A stretch of DNA of 41,266 bases from Saccoglossus kowalevskii (GCF_000003605.2 NW_003122910.1:294794-336059), one strand, 5' to 3'; positions 12,001 through 20,759 are shown, numbered from the stretch's first letter. A program made the numbers and translations. The notes: a model not told the origin generated them from the sequence alone.

Positions 12001-15000
12001 AAATGAAGCTGAAGATCAGCCAAGAAATGGAAAGATTAATGGAGATTGAACAGTCTCAGAAAGAAGCAGCCGAAAAAGCGAGGCAAGCGATTATCAGTGA
12101 ACAGCAGAAGCTTGAGGAGCACAGACGACAACAGAAAGTGAAACTTGATGAAGAGTTTAAAAGACTTGAAATGCAGGAGAGTATGATAAAAGAAAGTGCG
12201 AGGGATTCAGAGAACGAAATTGCTAGGAGACTGGAAGTGTTGCAACAAGAAAGGGATAAAGAGTTGGAATTGATTGAGGATGAAAGAAAAAAGTTGGATG
12301 AATTACAACTACAGCAAGAAACGGCACGCAAAATTGCACTTGATATTGAGACCGATGCGATGCTAAAACTGAGAGAGGACAGTGAAAAACTTTTAGAAGC
12401 TAGAAAAGAGATTGAGAAACTGAAACAATTGCAAATACAGGAGATAAGAGATGTGGAGGAAAAAATTAAAAAGAAAAGAATTGCGCTTGGTCAAGAACTG
12501 GAAAAACAGAGAAATCATTTGGAAAATGAACGCCATGCTCTAAGTGAAAAGGAAGTGTTACTGAAACAAATTTTAGAATTAGGAGAGTATGAGACAGACG
12601 AGGAGAAAAAAGATATTGAAATGGAGTTGCAGTCACTGCAGGAGGAGAAAAAAAAGTTAGATTTAAGGGAACTGCAATTGAATGAAAAGGAACAACAAGA
12701 TTGCTTAACGATTAATTCGGAATTGAGGGCACTGGAAGAGAAAAAAGAAACAAACCAAAGACAGTTGAAAGAAAAGAATGAAACACTTAATGAAATGGAA
12801 ACAGAAAATTTACTCTCAATACAAAAAGAAATTTCAGAGAAAATTAAAAACTTAGATGCAAGAAGGATGAAAATAGAAGAGGATGAGGCATTGCTAAGGG
12901 AACTGAAAGGTAAACATGAAAGTACTATTACCAAGGCAATAGAGGATAAAAAAATACTAGAAAAGGAACGTTTACAACTGGTGGATTTGGAGAAGCAACA
13001 TGATATGAATACTGAAATGGCCTTGGCTGAGATTGACAGGCGGAAAGTACAGCTGGATGAAGAGACAGAGAAAGAGATGGTGATTATAGAGGAAAAAAAG
13101 AAACAACTTGAACAACAGCATGAGGAGATTCAGGTGGTGCCTGAAAGTGAGTGGAATGAACCAAGATCGATTCAACGTAAAGCAGTGTCTGTGTCTACTG
13201 TAGAGGACCTCAGAGAAATGTCAAATCTCTATGACGAATCCAGACAGAGAGCTCAGGACAAAGAGTCTCATCAGTTGGAGGAGAGATTCAAGGTAGGAGG
13301 GGTGAGAAGTCAAAGTATTAGGTGATTTAATTAATCTTTTCACCAACAAACTTTCGCACCAAAATTTGTCTGCACTTTTTTTTATTATACTTTTCATTAT
13401 TTCTGGAAATAAACTCTAATTTTGGAGTCAATGGACAAAAATTGAGTCACTTTTTGGTTTTTACTCAAAACAATTTGACTATTTTTTTGTCTCCTCTCTT
13501 CTGAAGAAAAGTGCAGACTATAAACTGGACTACAAAAGAGATAACTGATTGTGAAAAGGTTAAAATTGGATCTACTGCTATATTATTTATTCAATATATT
13601 GTCTTTCTAAATCGATTTCATATCAGCAGTGAAACTTACATGTTAGTGTCAAGTCACATGACTGAGGGAGGTCACATGATATTTTGCGGCACTAATTTGT
13701 GGAAATTACAAGTTGCAAATGCATACATACTTGTTAAAGCAGTTTTCTAATTTTAGAAATTACATGAACTTGAGGAACAGACAAACAGAGCCGAATCTGA
13801 ACTTCAAAGAAAAAGACAAGAATTTGAAATCCAAAGGACCAAAGAAATCGAAAGAATTAAATTAGAAAAATATAAACTACAGGAAATGGAGGACCAAGAA
13901 AGGTAATTATAAACTTAATATGATATTTTTTTTACCCTATTAAGTTTTTTTAATTTACAGAATTTTGGTTTACCTGAATTGGGGGGAAAAATTAGATTTG
14001 TAAAACTGTGGAAAAGTCATACAATTTATACAAGTTGCTGAAAATTATCAAAGATTGTAATAAATTGGTGTTTTGATGACATCACAATACCATGATAGTT
14101 CTGATTTCTTGGCCTCCTGTATGCCATGGATAGAATAAGAATACCATTGTCGTGTTGAAACATTTCTGGAGAACTTCCTAGATGAATTTGTAGCTTTCAA
14201 CTATAGAGGGCCCTGGTCAACAAAATATGGTGAATTTGTATTATTTAACTCTAGAGGGGGCTATTCTGAAAAATAGTAGTGGAATTCTGGTGTTAACTTA
14301 TATTCCTCCTTATCGCTTAGGATCAATGAATTAATTGAAGAGAGAGTGAAGAAAAGACTGTTTGAAGAGAAGGTACAACGGGAAAAACAGTTACTGGCAG
14401 AAAAAGAAAAGGAGAAACTAGATAGAGAAAAAGAAATCCAGCGATTAAAGCGAGCACATAGACGAGAACTTGAACAGTTGAAAAAAAAATTTACTTCTGG
14501 GTAGGTGCCATCAAAATAACTGCTACCATTTATCTATTTGTAGTAGTTTAAAAAGCATCACAATATCAACAGTTTTGTTTATTCACTTTAACGCTGTATT
14601 AAGCACAGTGTTTGATATTGATCAAATGTCTTGCAAGATTTAATCTAGTGCTAGTGAAGGATAACTGCACAAATAATTAGAAACAAATTGTCTACATAAT
14701 CTATACCTGCAAGTGTTTTCACTAGTCTGTGTGTGCAGTGACATTCATTTCTATCACAAGTGNNNNNNNNNNNNNNNNNNNNNNNNNNNNNNNNNNNNNN
14801 NNNNNNNNNNNNNNNNNNNNNNNNNNNNNNNNNNNNNNNNNNNNNNNNNNNNNNNNNNNNNNNNNNNNNNNNNNNNNNNNNNNNNNNNNNNNNNNNNNNN
14901 NNNNNNNNNNNNNNNNNNNNNNNNNNNNNNNNNNNNNNNNNNNNNNNNNNNNNNNNNNNNNNNNNNNNNNNNNNNNNNNNNNNNNNNNNNNNNNNNNNNN

Positions 15001-18000
15001 NNNNNNNNNNNNNNNNNNNNNNNNNNNNNNNNNNNNNNNNNNNNNNNNNNNNNNNNNNNNNNNNNNNNNNNNNNNNNNNNNNNNNNNNNNNNNNNNNNNN
15101 NNNNNNNNNNNNNNNNNNNNNNNNNNNNNNNNNNNNNNNNNNNNNNNNNNNNNNNNNNNNNNNNNNNNNNNNNNNNNNNNNNNNNNNNNNNNNNNNNNNN
15201 NNNNNNNNNNNNNNNNGTGTTCAATGTAAATTACAGTATTCAATGTAGATTACAGTATTCAATGTAAATTACAGTATTCAATGTAAATTAGTGTTCAATG
15301 TAAATTACAGTGTTCAATGTAAATTACAGTGTTCAATGTAAATTACAAGTGTTCAATGTAAATTACAAGTGTTCAATGTAAATAACAGTGTGCAATGTAA
15401 ATTACAAGTGTTCAATGTAAATTACAAGTGTTCAATGTAAATTACAAGTGTTCAATGTAAATTACAAGTGTTCAATGTGAATTACAAGTGTTCAATGTGA
15501 ATTACAAGTGTTCAATGTCAATTACAAGTGTTCAATGTCAATTACAGTGTTCAATGTGAATTACAGTGTTCAATGTGAATTACAGTGTTCAATGTGAATT
15601 ACAGTGTTCAATGTGAATTACAGTGTTCAATGTCAATTACAGTGTTCAATGTCAATCACAAGTGTTCAATGTAAATTATTTTCATTTTCACTGCAACACA
15701 TAATTATTCATCTTTAATTAGCACTTTTGCTCAATACCATATACCACCAGATGACCATAGAATGTTCTTACATTTTATTTTGTTTGTCTCATTCAGTGAG
15801 AGTTCAACTGGCAGCAAATCCAATCCATATGAAGGTCTAAGGGTGAGTGTTCTTACTCATTGCACTTAACTTGAGAAAAATTTAATTGAAAGCCCTTGCA
15901 ATTTTGACAAACATAAGATTGAAAATGAAATTTGAAAGCTATGGCATATGGAAGTGTGTTCTGATGTTAGATGTTCACTTGAATGCAGTAGTAACATGTG
16001 TAAAATAGTCACACTATAAATGGGAAGTTTTATAACCGGTAATAACTATACTGAAAACAACTAAATAGTCTGGTGTACATCTCATACTGATCTCAAAAAC
16101 CTCACATCGAATATTGATAATTGAATTACTTATCATTTCAATTGCTTTGAACAAAATTGTTGTCAAGATACAACTCTGTAGATTGTTGATGTTTAGATTT
16201 GACATTTTATATTTTACACCATTTGCATCTGACTATCCTATATAACTCACATCAAGCTAAAGGTAGCATGATGTTGCATGGATTAAATTGTTGGCTAAGT
16301 AAGCTGGACATTACCAATAATTTCTAACATATTTCTCGTGTTTGCTTTTTCATGGAAATAACACTTTTGTGTTTACAAAGTGATCACACTGATAGATAAT
16401 TCAGTTCTGAATTGTGACTTCATTATTGTTGACTTTATTATTGTTGCTTTCGACCAATATAAAGTTCATTCTGTTACAAATGATATTTTTTGCTAAAACA
16501 ATAAATACAAAATTAATACTGAAATTCTGTAAAATTTATCTATTTTATTTAATTAAAGGCGCAGTGGTTGTCATGTAGCTTGTTTGAATTTTGTGAAAAA
16601 CAAACAACATCTTTTACACAAGTTGTGTTGTCATGACTACCACCCTTTAATGGCTACTTGTAATTGACGTTAGACTTATGGAAATCCATCTTTTTCTCAT
16701 CCTCTGTTTGATGCATAAAGTAACTCTGTTTTCTAATTCTGATTTTATTTTTCATGTAGAATCGTGATGCTTTACCAGAGTCTCAGCCACCAAGAAAGAT
16801 GCTGAGTGAGGTAAGTTGAGCTAAACTGGAAACATCCTGGTTGGTTTTTTTCCAACATCTTTTGATGTATACTTGAATATTGTGAATCATTTCATTTTCA
16901 TGACTGCACATTTTTACCATTTTGTTGTGAAAGTCATGACAACTTGTCTCGTAGGACCGCTATAAATTTTAACCTGCTGCAAAATTTTAGAATTTTTGCT
17001 GACTTGTGAAATTTACGAAAAATATTGAAAGCATATAAATTATTTAAATTGAATTGGTATATATTTATGTATCTAGCACTGACAATAATAGAATTTACCA
17101 TTCCATAAAAATCTGTATCTGCATTAGTTCCTAAACAAAATTAACCCTTATTTAGAGTAAACTACCTCACCAACATTTACATTTTATTACATTATTTACA
17201 CCTTCATTGGTTGCACGCAGAAGCACTCTATAGCGTGAATACAAAAGTTCTTACAGTGTGAAATGTATTTTGTTTTAGACTTTCCTCAGGCTGTTCTCTC
17301 CTTAAATTATTAGTACAACTATTAGAAATGTATAACAGTAAGGTTATTACAAGAATGCCACAAATTAGTTGATATGCTCGCCTTCGTGCATACCCCGGTA
17401 CTTTGTGATATTCTCAAGGTAACCTCCTAGTATTGCATTGTTCATATTTTTCAATGCTAAACCAAGTTCATTCTGTACGCTGTATAATAAGGTATTGTAT
17501 TATTTTAATTACAGCCTAATTTGCATGCCAAGCCGTTAATTGAACACCGACGTCCCGTAGAGAATCCTATCAATATAAAAATACTAAGATATATGCTAAG
17601 AGGTCACGGTAGAGACTCCCATCATGAGTTTGAAGTAGAAGTAAGTATTGCACTTCATGTACTGCAACAAACATTGCTAAATACTATTACAGGAATTCCA
17701 AGTTTATATAAACTCGTATTCTGGATGAATAAGCAACTATGAAATTTGTTGGTCATTGTCATGACTGGTATGTTAAAATGTTATTAAAATATGAAATTGT
17801 GTTTAGTAGACAATGTATATACGGCAATTATCACTCTTCAAGTGTTAACTACTGTAAATCCAGATATTGTTGCTTTCATAAGACCTTGTTTGAACTACAC
17901 CCTCAATATACTATAGTGTACAATTGGTCCCACTTCATAGATGACATGTTTGAAGCTGAATATCTCTGTGAACTCAAACATGTGTAGTTCTCTTCATCAC

Positions 18001-19474
18001 AAACCACACTTGCTACTGATAATAATAATAATAATAATAATAATAACTTTAGTACAAGTTTCTATCAGTTGATAGCGATAAAGATTAGTTGTGATAACTA
18101 CTACTACAAAAAGAAATTAAATTTCTGAAGATCATCCTGTGTTTCATGTGGAAATGTCAATGTACTATGTCAGGATACATGTCGAAATGTCATGAACCAT
18201 GGGTTCATGTTTCAAAGGTTTATAATATTCATTAAGAATAGATATATTTTGTTTATAGCTATTATCAGATGTGTTTTATGAATAACATATTGAAGCATAA
18301 GCAAGCATATTTAAAACAATGTGAGCATGATATTCTGTTGGTGTCATTTATGAACAGTGTCTGTAATAAATGGACACACCACAATATATCATGTTCAATA
18401 TGATGTAAACAATTTGTACACATAGTATTGTCTGTTTACACACAATTTGAATGGTTTCTGTAAAACGGCGATGATGCTTTAAAGCGAGCCTTCTTTCTAT
18501 TTTGTATGCAGAAGACTGCTCTGCTTCTAAAATAAAATACTAATTCATTGTGTTCACAGGTGTCAGTCTTAGATGATAACTGGGTTGTATACAGAAGGTA
18601 TCGAAAGTTTCGAGAACTTCATGAAATGATGAAGGCTGTGTACCCTGAGGTGAGTTCATTCTTTTCATAGTTACATGTACATTGATGTTATCTGTCAAAC
18701 CTCTTAGTCATCCCGACATCCCAAACTTGGTAAATAAGATGCTGCCATTGTCAGTTTAGTGCCACCTATAGACTTCATTAAATAAAACTTCTGTTTATTT
18801 AATTTGCTCATTTGCATATTTAATTCATTTTAATTCAGTCTTTTATTTTCGTCTGTCCAATGTCTTTCTGAGTTTTGTGTGCACTCTTCCCTTGTGCCAT
18901 TGCATTGATTATACACTATTACATTTCATTCACAGATTGGTGCATTAGAATTTCCTCCCAAAAAGTTATTTGGTAATAAATCTGAGAAAGTTGTGTCTAA
19001 AAGAAGAGATAAGCTGGAGGTAAGTATGTATAAGATAATTTGTGTGTATACTAAGGAATAACAGTTCACAAAACGTAATTTCATATTTTCAATGATACAC
19101 AATTTAAACATTTCCCTAATTATGTTATTGTTCTATGAAATCCACCTTGATTGAAGTATACACGGTAATGTAATTTGTGATTCCATCATGTGATCTTTGT
19201 CAATCTTGCTTGAAATAACAATATAATAATTTGACAGTCTGTTCTAATTATATTATCTCATGTGGGTTTTTTTTTTAAATGATATATTTAAAATAAGTTT
19301 TCTTGTCTTTGTCTGCAGAATTATCTTCGGAGTTTCATCCACGTTTGTCTAAGACTCCCGTCCAGTCCGTTATCACCAGGTGATGGCAAGATATTATCTA
19401 AACACACTCTGTGTGATTTTGCTCCGTTCTTCAGACAAGGTGCCTTTGAAACTACTAAATATAGTACTTCATAA
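58..19474 (+). CDS. KIF16B: Kinesin-3 family motor, KIF16B/SNX23-like (5'-partial, 26 exons in window)
   Basis: Plus-end microtubule motor expected to carry PI(3)P-positive early endosomes. Exons: 58-90, 876-937, 1588-1691, 1883-1952, 3270-3342, 3870-3937, 4060-4160, 4302-4424, 4677-4774, 5113-5187, 5369-5434, 6621-6680, 7068-7190, 7483-7534, 9288-9425, 9870-10017, 10878-10931, 11624-13292, 13757-13902, 14321-14500, 15797-15842, 16760-16810, 17515-17640, 18560-18649, 18936-19019, 19319-19474. All junctions are AG/GT with matching phase and give 1331 codons. In window numbering: motor about 1-250 (switch I NDTSSRSH, switch II DLAGSE), FHA about 312-465, coiled coil about 470-1150, PX about 1185-1320. 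Motor plus FHA plus terminal PX separates KIF16B from KIF1 and KIF13. The start codon and P-loop exons lie upstream. Introns not described separately hold nothing I recognise. An exon hidden in the N gap cannot be excluded, though phase is kept across it. Confidence 0.95.
876..937 (+). CDS. KIF16B: KIF16B-like exon: motor, helix 2 region
   Basis: Follows TTTCTTACAG and ends before GTACGG. It reads [11 protein letters not shown]...YRTEV and ends in phase 2. The split serine codon is completed by the first base of the exon at 1588. Confidence 0.9.
1588..1691 (+). CDS. KIF16B: KIF16B-like exon: motor YLEIYNE segment
   Basis: Acceptor AAATTAG, donor GTAAGT. Encodes [14 protein letters not shown], a kinesin core signature, then [14 protein letters not shown], a kinesin-3-type loop. 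Ends in phase 1. Confidence 0.93.
1883..1952 (+). CDS. KIF16B: KIF16B-like exon: motor, segment before switch I
   Basis: Acceptor TTTCTAG, donor GTAAGA. Encodes [20 protein letters not shown] followed by NIN, aligned with the family helix that precedes switch I. Phase 1 in, phase 2 out. Confidence 0.93.
2428..2823. mobile_element. Inverted-repeat element (hAT-like MITE), 396 bp
   Basis: Ends are inverted copies: CAGAG then TACATTACTTGGGGTTTGC on the left, with the complement on the right. Similarity runs about 60 bases inward (GGTGACAT...), with a short insertion in the right arm. The flanks 2421-2427 and 2824-2830 are both ATTACAT, a 7-bp direct repeat. CAGAG-type ends suggest hAT, which normally makes 8-bp duplications, so the family is uncertain. 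There is no transposase frame. It sits in the intron between the exons at 1883 and 3270. Confidence 0.75.
3270..3342 (+). CDS. KIF16B: KIF16B-like exon: motor switch I
   Basis: Acceptor TTATTTCAG, donor GTGAGC. Encodes [19 protein letters not shown] and then TISFTQ. The nucleotide-sensing NxxSSRSH motif is intact. A histidine (ASTHMND) sits where many kinesins have asparagine or glycine. Confidence 0.95.
3608..3770. mobile_element. TACTGT-ended MITE, degenerate copy
   Basis: Begins TACTGTAAAATACTTAATAA, followed by TTTTCGCT blocks, and ends with the inverted form ...ATTATGTTACAGTA. It shares ends and internal CAGTGAAAATAAA/CAGCGAA words with the element at 20565-20759. It lies in the intron after the switch I exon. 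Confidence 0.7.
3870..3937 (+). CDS. KIF16B: KIF16B-like exon: motor, up to switch II
   Basis: Acceptor TTCTGTAG, donor GTAATG. Encodes [19 protein letters not shown] then LAG, with the DLAGSE motif split by a phase-2 intron. Confidence 0.94.
4060..4160 (+). CDS. KIF16B: KIF16B-like exon: motor switch II
   Basis: Acceptor TTGTTACAG, donor GTGAGT. Encodes [17 protein letters not shown], then [17 protein letters not shown], the switch II/helix 4 region. The wording is close to vertebrate KIF16B. Confidence 0.95.
4302..4424 (+). CDS. KIF16B: KIF16B-like exon: motor loop 12 and helix 5
   Basis: Acceptor TTTGCAG, donor GTAAGT. Encodes [15 protein letters not shown], a short lysine-bearing loop, then [15 protein letters not shown] and [11 protein letters not shown]. 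These are microtubule-contact segments of the kinesin core. Confidence 0.95.
4677..4774 (+). CDS. KIF16B: KIF16B-like exon: end of motor and neck linker
   Basis: Acceptor TTTCATAG, donor GTATGG. Encodes [19 protein letters not shown] then [14 protein letters not shown], the end of the motor core and the start of the neck. Confidence 0.95.
5113..5187 (+). CDS. KIF16B: KIF16B-like exon: neck coil
   Basis: 75 nt, phase 0 both ends. Encodes [20 protein letters not shown] then LAGDL. This is the conserved kinesin-3 neck (family form D-N-V-K-L-I-R-E-L). Confidence 0.92.
5369..5434 (+). CDS. KIF16B: KIF16B-like exon: neck coil continuation
   Basis: 66 nt, phase 0 both ends. Acceptor GATAG, donor GTGAGT. 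Encodes [20 protein letters not shown] then AR, aligned with the family segment before the FHA linker. Confidence 0.9.
5621..5857 (+). mobile_element. CCTTTTCACC-ended MITE, copy A
   Basis: Ends CCTTTTCACCACCAG and CTGCTGGTGAAAAGG are inverted repeats with one mismatch. The interior (TATAGTCTGCACTTT, TTCAAAATTAGGGTT, TTTCCGGAAATA, AAAAAGTGCAGA) matches the reverse complement of the element at 13331-13564. No coding capacity. It lies in an intron, about 190 bases after the neck exon. Confidence 0.75.
6621..6680 (+). CDS. KIF16B: KIF16B-like exon: linker before FHA
   Basis: 60 nt, phase 0 both ends. Acceptor TTTTAG, donor GTAAAA. Encodes [20 protein letters not shown], matching the conserved L-T-x-E-W-x-x-K-W segment of kinesin-3 proteins. 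Confidence 0.92.
7068..7190 (+). CDS. KIF16B: KIF16B-like exon: start of FHA domain
   Basis: 123 nt, phase 0 both ends. Encodes [20 protein letters not shown] then [21 protein letters not shown], close to the vertebrate KIF16B pre-FHA and FHA entry. Confidence 0.94.
7483..7534 (+). CDS. KIF16B: KIF16B-like exon: FHA glycine-arginine strand
   Basis: 52 nt. Acceptor GTTACAG, donor GTAAAT. Encodes [17 protein letters not shown], with the FHA VGR motif. Ends in phase 1, completed across the minisatellite-bearing intron. Confidence 0.92.
7868..9080. repeat. 25-bp minisatellite, roughly 48 copies
   Basis: Tandem copies of a unit of about 25 bp that begins TACTGTAGAATACTTATTT and continues TTGCCG. 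Common variants have TTGACA, GTAAAATACC, or a 24-bp TTATGGCG form. It fills most of the intron between the two FHA exons (7483-7534 and 9288-9425). The unit resembles the terminal repeat of the TACTGT-ended MITE, suggesting origin from that end. The minus-strand reading frame at 7881-8066 is only a translation of the repeat. Confidence 0.95.
9116..9140 (+). other. Potential G-quadruplex tract
   Basis: Runs of 9, 5, 4 and 4 guanines separated by single T residues, preceded by a GT repeat. This satisfies the usual G-quadruplex pattern on the transcribed-RNA sense strand. It lies about 150 bases upstream of the acceptor at 9287 and just after the minisatellite. Confidence 0.7.
9288..9425 (+). 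CDS. KIF16B: KIF16B-like exon: FHA core
   Basis: Acceptor TTAACAG, donor GTAAGT. Encodes [19 protein letters not shown], then [20 protein letters not shown] and QPTPLTQG. The EKEHC site replaces the classical SxxH phosphopeptide-contact motif, as in KIF16B relatives. Confidence 0.94.
9870..10017 (+). CDS. KIF16B: KIF16B-like exon: end of FHA and serine-rich linker
   Basis: Acceptor TTCACAG, donor GTAAGG. Encodes [20 protein letters not shown], then [20 protein letters not shown] and [15 protein letters not shown] is the kinesin-3 FHA end signature. A human-like SMTDL segment follows. Confidence 0.94.
10878..10931 (+). CDS. KIF16B: KIF16B-like exon: start of coiled coil
   Basis: 54 nt, phase 2 both ends. 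Acceptor TTTTCAG, donor GTAAGT. Encodes [17 protein letters not shown], the first heptads of the stalk. Confidence 0.9.
11624..13292 (+). CDS. KIF16B: KIF16B-like exon: 1669-bp coiled-coil exon
   Basis: One uninterrupted exon of about 556 residues rich in E, K, Q and L. Acceptor TGTTCACAG, donor GTAGGA. It contains [15 protein letters not shown], matching the vertebrate KIF16B stalk, and ends EERFK in phase 0. The reading frame is also open about 47 bases upstream in the intron and runs 10 residues past the donor to TGA at 13323. Antisense reading frames here are shadows of biased codons. Confidence 0.95.
13331..13564 (-). mobile_element. CCTTTTCACC-ended MITE, copy B (reverse orientation)
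   Basis: Reads CTTTTCACCAACAAAC at the left and TGTGAAAAGGTTAA at the right. Its reverse complement aligns along the whole length with copy A at 5621-5857. It starts about 40 bases past the donor of the long coiled-coil exon and carries an AATAAA at 13408-13413. Confidence 0.75.
13757..13902 (+). CDS. KIF16B: KIF16B-like exon: coiled coil
   Basis: Acceptor AATTTTAG, donor GTAATT. Encodes [20 protein letters not shown] and further heptads ending QEMEDQE. Phase 0 in, phase 2 out. Confidence 0.92.
14321..14500 (+). CDS. KIF16B: KIF16B-like exon: coiled coil end
   Basis: 180 nt. Acceptor TCGCTTAG, donor GTAGGT. Encodes [18 protein letters not shown] and further charged heptads ending LKKKFTSG. 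Phase 2 out. The following intron contains the N gap. Confidence 0.92.
14763..15216. other. Assembly gap (454 N)
   Basis: Unresolved bases. The last bases before the gap (ACAAGTG) and the first after it (GTGTTCAATG) both match the unit of the adjoining tandem array, so the gap is probably unassembled repeat. Reading frames called through it are meaningless. Confidence 0.99.
15217..15678. repeat. 19-20 bp tandem array next to the gap
   Basis: About 24 copies of GTGTTCAATGTAAATTACAA, with 19-bp forms lacking one A and with AATGTGAAT or AATGTCAAT variants grouped in blocks. The blocks suggest local duplication of multi-unit segments. It lies in the intron between the exons at 14321 and 15797. 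Confidence 0.95.
15797..15842 (+). CDS. KIF16B: KIF16B-like exon: serine-rich linker (46 nt)
   Basis: Acceptor CTCATTCAG, donor GTGAGT. Encodes [15 protein letters not shown] after a split glycine codon. The phase fits the exon on the other side of the gap. Little conservation is expected here, so support is splice sites and frame only. Confidence 0.8.
16760..16810 (+). CDS. KIF16B: KIF16B-like exon: linker before PX (51 nt)
   Basis: Phase 0 both ends. Acceptor TTTTCATGTAG, donor GTAAGT. Encodes [17 protein letters not shown], a proline-rich linker. Support is splice signals and frame continuity. Confidence 0.8.
17515..17640 (+). CDS. KIF16B: KIF16B-like exon: start of PX domain
   Basis: 126 nt, phase 0 both ends. 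Encodes [18 protein letters not shown], then [20 protein letters not shown] and FEVE. It aligns with the first beta strands of the KIF16B PX domain (family DPIKISIPRYVL...HFEFEV). Confidence 0.93.
18018..18046. repeat. AAT trinucleotide microsatellite
   Basis: About nine uninterrupted AAT units within the intron between the first two PX exons. Confidence 0.95.
18560..18649 (+). CDS. KIF16B: KIF16B-like exon: PX RRYxxF segment
   Basis: 90 nt, phase 0 both ends. Encodes [17 protein letters not shown] then [13 protein letters not shown]. The RRY motif (window residues 1234-1236) supplies the PI(3)P-contacting arginine in known PX domains. Confidence 0.95.
18936..19019 (+). CDS. KIF16B: KIF16B-like exon: PX PPK loop
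   Basis: 84 nt, phase 0 both ends. Encodes [18 protein letters not shown] then [10 protein letters not shown]. It has the PX PPxK loop and an adjacent LF pair (residues 1263-1264) at the position where human KIF16B inserts Leu-Phe into membrane. The RR pair at 1275-1276 completes the lipid pocket. Confidence 0.95.
19319..19474 (+). CDS. KIF16B: KIF16B-like last coding exon: end of PX domain and stop
   Basis: Acceptor GTCTGCAG. Encodes [20 protein letters not shown], then [14 protein letters not shown] and [17 protein letters not shown], then TAA followed at once by a second TAA. It aligns with the end of the vertebrate KIF16B PX domain (SKHTICEFSPFF). Confidence 0.95.
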   Translation, partial: NYLRSFIHVCLRLPSSPLSPGDGKILSKHTLCDFAPFFRQGAFETTKYSTS

Positions 19475-20564
19475 TAAATATGTATCTCTTATGTAAACAC
19501 CGTGCCCCTTCCCTTCCTATCCAAGGTAACAGTTGGCATTTGTATTCCATATCTCGTACACCTTGATTTTTACCGGTAACTTATTTATAAACTTTCTGAG
19601 ACAATGTATATTAAGTGTAAATTACAACAAAAACACCTGTTTGTGTTAGTTTATGAAGTTTGTATTTTTATGCATGAATTACTAATATTTTGTCAAACTA
19701 TACCACAAGTTATTCAAGTGTTGCGATAAAATCTGGTTTTCAAAGCAGACTCAATCATTGTCAGTTGTATAGACATTTTAGCAGCAAGCTCATCACAGAA
19801 CAAAAGAATTTGGATTTATTTTTAATTTATTTAATAACGGATATATTATTTTTACCCCTCGGTCTTAACGATGCACCCTGTATCAATCCTATTGAAGTAA
19901 CCAAAGAATTAAAACTTAACCTTAAATGAATCTTTTGTTCTACAATAAAGTGGGAATGACATTAGTACATCAATACAAGTTTAATTAATTCTTGAAGGTT
20001 ATATACATATTAAATTAGTTATAAAAAAAGAAAGCTCATTTGTATATATGATATATTGTATATTTTGATAAGGCTGAAGGTGGATTTGGAATGGTGGAAA
20101 GTGAAACTCATTTGGATTGAAATCTTTAATAATAGATATTGTACATTTCCATATTTTATTGAAAACAGTTTTTTTTTTTAAATTTAAAATTTGCATTAAA
20201 AGCCACACTGCCTAGTTGCATGAACATTGCAAAAGTTGAGTTTTCAGAATATGCCGACTGGTGGGAATCATCATGCACCCACCACCCAAATGCTTTGACA
20301 GTTCAGAGTACATTAATTAACTTGTTAATTAACAAATTGCTGCTTTTCATTGTCGTTAATTTATTGATGTCTGCATTTTAATGAAGTGTCTTTTAATTTA
20401 ATAGTACATGTACATTGAAACCTGTCTAAGTCAATCAATTTCGTTATTTTTCCGTTCTCTAAACTTGATTAAGAACGGTATATTACATTACATACTGATT
20501 CTATTTTTTTCACATGCATTTTGGCTATCTATGAAGGGTTTAAGCAGATCATGTGATAATCATA
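19475..20564. other. 3' flank of the KIF16B-like gene, non-coding
   Basis: AT-rich sequence after the stop codon, with AATAAA hexamers and no recognisable gene. The open frame at 19690-19929 has no similarity that I recognise. A small palindrome of TTAATTAAC words lies near 20312. Confidence 0.6.
19944..19949 (+). terminator. Candidate poly(A) signal of the KIF16B-like gene
   Basis: AATAAA about 470 bases after the stop. Another AATAAA at 19474-19479 overlaps the end of the stop codon and is too close for a normal 3' UTR. A third lies at 22125-22130. Which is used cannot be decided from sequence. Confidence 0.35.
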
Positions 20565-20759
20565 TACTGTGGAATACTTTATTTTCGCTGGAATTAATTT
20601 TCGCTGAAAAGGCTTTTTGGGCGTTTTGCTTGGAATTTATTATCTCTGAATTTTCATGAGTTTAATGTGAAATATAGGGGAAAAAGTATATTCGCTGGAT
20701 TTTAATTTCACGGAATCATCCCTTCAGCGAAAATAGCGAAAATAAAGTATTCTACAGTA
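20565..20759. mobile_element. TACTGT-ended MITE, 195 bp, well-preserved copy
   Basis: Left end TACTGTGGAATACTTTATT followed by TTCGCTGG. The right end is the inverted form, AGCGAAAATAAAGTATT then CTACAGTA. Inverted repeats are about 35 bases. The terminal TA may be the target duplication. It is non-coding, and the reading frame at 20408-20659 merely crosses it. Confidence 0.85.

Noticed and set aside
12056-12934. Minus-strand frames of 91 and 139 codons, serine-rich
   Set aside because: They lie antisense to the coiled-coil exon. Poly-Ser/Phe composition is what GAA/AAA-rich codons give in reverse.
14713-15267. Long frames on both strands across the gap
   Set aside because: They consist of N-run translation and carry no information.
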